From contig JAAUSP010000364.1 of assembly GCA_012032575.1 (NCBI GenBank), forward strand, positions 1 to 7,649: a stretch of 7,649 bases of DNA, in the 5' to 3' direction. Below, in pieces: positions 5,658-7,649 of this stretch (the stretch's first letter is position 1; every line of letters begins with the position of its first letter). The position numbers and the translations under genes were made by a program. Origin of the DNA: Anaerolineales bacterium. Its GTDB lineage: Bacteria; Chloroflexota; Anaerolineae; 4572-78; J111. The notes under the pieces were generated by a model. That model saw nothing but the letters and a program-made list of their open reading frames with translations, did no database searches and was not told where the DNA came from.

Positions 5658-7649
5658 CTATTTCGCAATAAGCGGCAAGTATGTGTCCAGAATATCCTCC
5701 GTGGCCAGGGTAGAAAAACTATATGTGGCGGGACCGGATGGGTTGGTAGTTTCAAGATTAGCCCCATTTGTCGAGGCAACCTGGAAAATATAGGCTGTCT
5801 GTGGACTCAAGCCGGTCAGCGCTATCTGATGTGAAGTGACCAACTCGCTGGTTTCCTGGCTTTGATTCAGGCTGCCCACGCCATATTCAACCCGACTGGT
5901 GGCAGGTTCGTCGGTGGTCCAACTGATAACAGCTATCGTATCCAGAGGTCCGGCTGAAACATTAGTAATGACCGGCGCGGTGGTATCTGGTTCTGACACA
6001 GTAAAAGAGGGTATATCGGTGCTGTAAACCGGGCCTGCATTCCCCGAACCGCCAAACCTACAAACGCCGTTACTCGGTCCACCCGACGCTCCGGAACTAT
6101 CTAAAATCATCCCGGTACAGGAGCCGGCCGGCCCCTCATCAAAGTGATAGAGCGCGACAGTGTTGTTATCGGTGCTAAAGGGTTGGGCCGGGCGGGTAAA
6201 GTTTGAACTGTAACGCAAGTTATTGGAAATACGCAGTTCGTCCACCCAGCCTTTGAATGCGGGATACTGTGATCCTGCATCGTGTTTCTCAGCCCCAATG
6301 ACCAGATACGGATCATCACTGTGCGAAGTAGATCGCCCATCTCGATAACTGAGGTTACCGGTTGGGCCGGATCCCTGACCACTCAATATACCGTCTATAA
6401 AGATTCGCAGTTGCCCGTTGCTGCTGTTACGAGTAACAGCAACATGGTACCACTGACCATTATTTAAGGTCGCAGTACTACAAATACCCGCGCCCGAACT
6501 ACCGTTATGAACTCCAAAGGCAATTTTACCTCCCCGAAGTGAAACACCATAATCGCCGTAATCGCCACTGTTAAACACATCCCGGTCGAGAATGATATTG
6601 CCGGTAATCCAGTTATCATTGCCGGTACCGCAGCTGCCACTGCTGTTGCCGGAATCAGCTTTCATCCAGAACTCCAGGGTAAAGTCGCCGCCAACATCCG
6701 CCGGAACCTGCGGATCAATGGGAATCTTCACCCGATCCAGATCAGGAGCGGCGACGCCATGCCCATAAAAGCGCAGCGAGTAATTGGTGCTTTGGGGTTC
6801 CAGGGCCACACTGAGCAGCCCCAACGAGCCAAATGGGTAGCCGGCGACCCAGGTGGGGTCGGCGGTATCAGTTCCACTGCCTGTGCCGAGTGTGCCGTTG
6901 TTGGCTGTACCGGCGATGTCCGCAGCTACCTGCCCGCTGCCCTCATTAAACTGCCACAAGTCTACGGTGTTGGCATCGCTCACAAACGGTGCTGTCGGCA
7001 CACTGAAGTTGGCGTTGTACCGCACCACATTCGAGACCCGGACTTCATCCACCGTCCCATTGAAATACGGATACCCACCAAACCCGCCCAATTGCAGTGA
7101 CGATCCCTGGGTCAGCGTCCCCACATTCGTCGCGGTCGAGCCAATGCCGTTCACAAAAATCTGCGCTGCTCCACTGTTGTATGTCACCGCGACGTGATAC
7201 CACTGCCCGGCCTGTAAGGCTGTGCTGTTCTGCACCGACTGCCAGCCCAGGTTTGTCGAAAGGCCACCACGTCATCCGGCCCCCGTTCAAAGCTCCAATG
7301 AGCCAGCCATTCGTGTCATCGGTCTGCACGATTACCAATCCGTTGGCATTGCTGGTGGTCGGCCTCACCCACCCTTCCACGGTCAGTGCGCTGCTTGTGC
7401 TGGTCTGGCCTGCTCTGAGTACATCATTCGCTCCATCAAACGACAGCGCATAGTTACGTCGCGGGACCGCGTGTTGGTCGGCGTCGGCGGCACAGGTGTG
7501 TTCGTCGGCGGCACAGGTGTGTTCGTCGCTGTGGGTGGGACAGGGGTGTTCGTCGGCGATACAGGCGTACTCGTCGCCGTGGGCGGGATAGGGGTGTTCG
7601 TCGGCGATACAGGCGTGTTCGTGCCGTCGGCGGACAGGTGTGTTGCGTG
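5658..7649 (-). CDS. Secreted LamG-LamG-FN3 surface protein, N-terminus outside the window, frameshifted
   Basis: A large extracellular protein running off the right edge, so signal peptide and start are not seen. In order: a TP-rich repeat linker (to about 7470); LamG domain 1 (about 7455-6880; [49 protein letters not shown]); LamG domain 2 (about 6785-6000; [62 protein letters not shown]); an FN3 domain (about 5985-5705; [42 protein letters not shown]); and a short tail ending YLPLIAK. Binding of glycan or another surface partner is the likely role; I see no enzyme domain. Two single-base shifts (near 7469 and 7262) break the frame, so only 5658-7260 is continuously open, and the last 27 bases at the edge also leave the repeat frame. 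The lipoprotein gene follows 7 bp downstream. Confidence 0.78.
5661..5681 (-). other. YLPLIAK C-terminal tail of the secreted LamG-FN3 protein
   Basis: After the FN3 domain and a short acidic spacer (ATEDILDT) the protein ends in YLPLIAK. Tails of the form YLPL(V/I) followed by a basic residue at the extreme C-terminus are, from my general knowledge, frequent in predicted extracellular proteins of Chloroflexota. Whether this is a sorting or anchoring signal is not something I can establish here. Confidence 0.55.
7262..7265 (-). other. Frameshift (one extra base) inside LamG domain 1
   Basis: LamG-like sequence reads [10 protein letters not shown] in one frame and [16 protein letters not shown] in the next. 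Removing one base from the GGCC at 7262-7265 gives the continuous [15 protein letters not shown], which fits the usual LamG strand followed by [11 protein letters not shown]. The upstream frame continues only as out-of-frame sequence after the site. Confidence 0.75.
7469..7470 (-). other. Frameshift (one base missing) between the TP linker and LamG domain 1
   Basis: The linker frame reads PTPTNT and then loses sense, while the LamG frame reads [15 protein letters not shown]. Adding one C on the minus strand here turns ACG-CGG-TCC into ACG-CCG-GTC and gives the smooth [14 protein letters not shown], which also completes one more TNTPVP repeat. Confidence 0.7.
7479..7622 (-). repeat. Three 48-bp repeats coding for alternating 7- and 9-residue TP motifs
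   Basis: Blocks at 7575-7622, 7527-7574 and 7479-7526 each encode a 7-residue motif ([14 protein letters not shown] or TNTPVPP) followed by a 9-residue one ([18 protein letters not shown] or TNTPVPPTP). The higher-order period is therefore 16 residues. A further TNT (and VP after the frameshift) follows, and degraded copies continue to the window edge. It is a protein linker repeat, not a CRISPR array: there are no unique spacers. Confidence 0.82.

Noticed and set aside
5651..5779. Longer N-terminus for the lipoprotein, starting at 5779
   Set aside because: It overlaps the upstream gene's FN3 end and would bury the lipoprotein signal peptide that starts at ATG 5650.
6759..7453. Plus-strand open frames opposite LamG domain 1
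   Set aside because: They are antisense to clear LamG motifs, with no ribosome site or protein-like composition.
7479..7649. CRISPR-like or non-coding tandem repeat
   Set aside because: Periods of 21, 27 and 48 bp in phase with codons, coding for TP motifs, and no unique spacers.

Overview
The window looks like a fragment of a Chloroflexota genome (Anaerolineae or a related class), probably from a metagenome or a draft assembly. This placement is inferred from style: secreted proteins with long Thr-Pro linkers (TNTPVPPT type), LamG and FN3 modules, and a C-terminus ending in YLPLIAK, a tail I associate with extracellular proteins of this phylum. There is no rRNA or tRNA gene and no marker gene to confirm it.

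Layout. (1) 65-528, plus strand: a small unrecognised gene that seems to carry a one-base frameshift. It runs head-on into the next block with only 9 bp between the stop codons. (2) 538-4195, minus strand: three intact genes, read in the order 4195 to 538: a CE4-like polysaccharide deacetylase-family protein, a DUF1624/HGSNAT-like multi-pass membrane acyltransferase, and a left-handed beta-helix (hexapeptide) acyltransferase with an extra C-terminal domain. Spacing is 53 bp and then 8 bp, so they probably form one transcription unit for modifying a surface glycan. (3) 4196-4475: an intergenic region with an 83-bp nested palindrome of the GTCATTTCGA...GAGAAATC type and a clear Rho-independent terminator for the genes to its right. 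(4) 4476-7649, minus strand: two surface proteins 7 bp apart. The upstream one (cut by the window end) has a TP-rich repeat linker, two LamG domains, an FN3 domain and the YLPLIAK tail. The downstream one is a lipoprotein with a TP-rich stalk and one LamG domain, clearly paralogous to the second LamG of its neighbour.

Broken frames. The two LamG genes and the small plus-strand gene each need one or more single-base corrections to read as whole proteins, while the three enzyme genes need none in about 3.7 kb. The indels could be assembly errors or real decay. One of them, a T5 run just before UAG, is also the one place where -1 slippage would restore exactly the residues found in the paralogue.

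I see no clear new defence, mobile or RNA system. The best leads are the deacetylase plus two acyltransferases cassette, the paired LamG surface proteins with their C-terminal tail, the palindromic element, and the possible slippage site.
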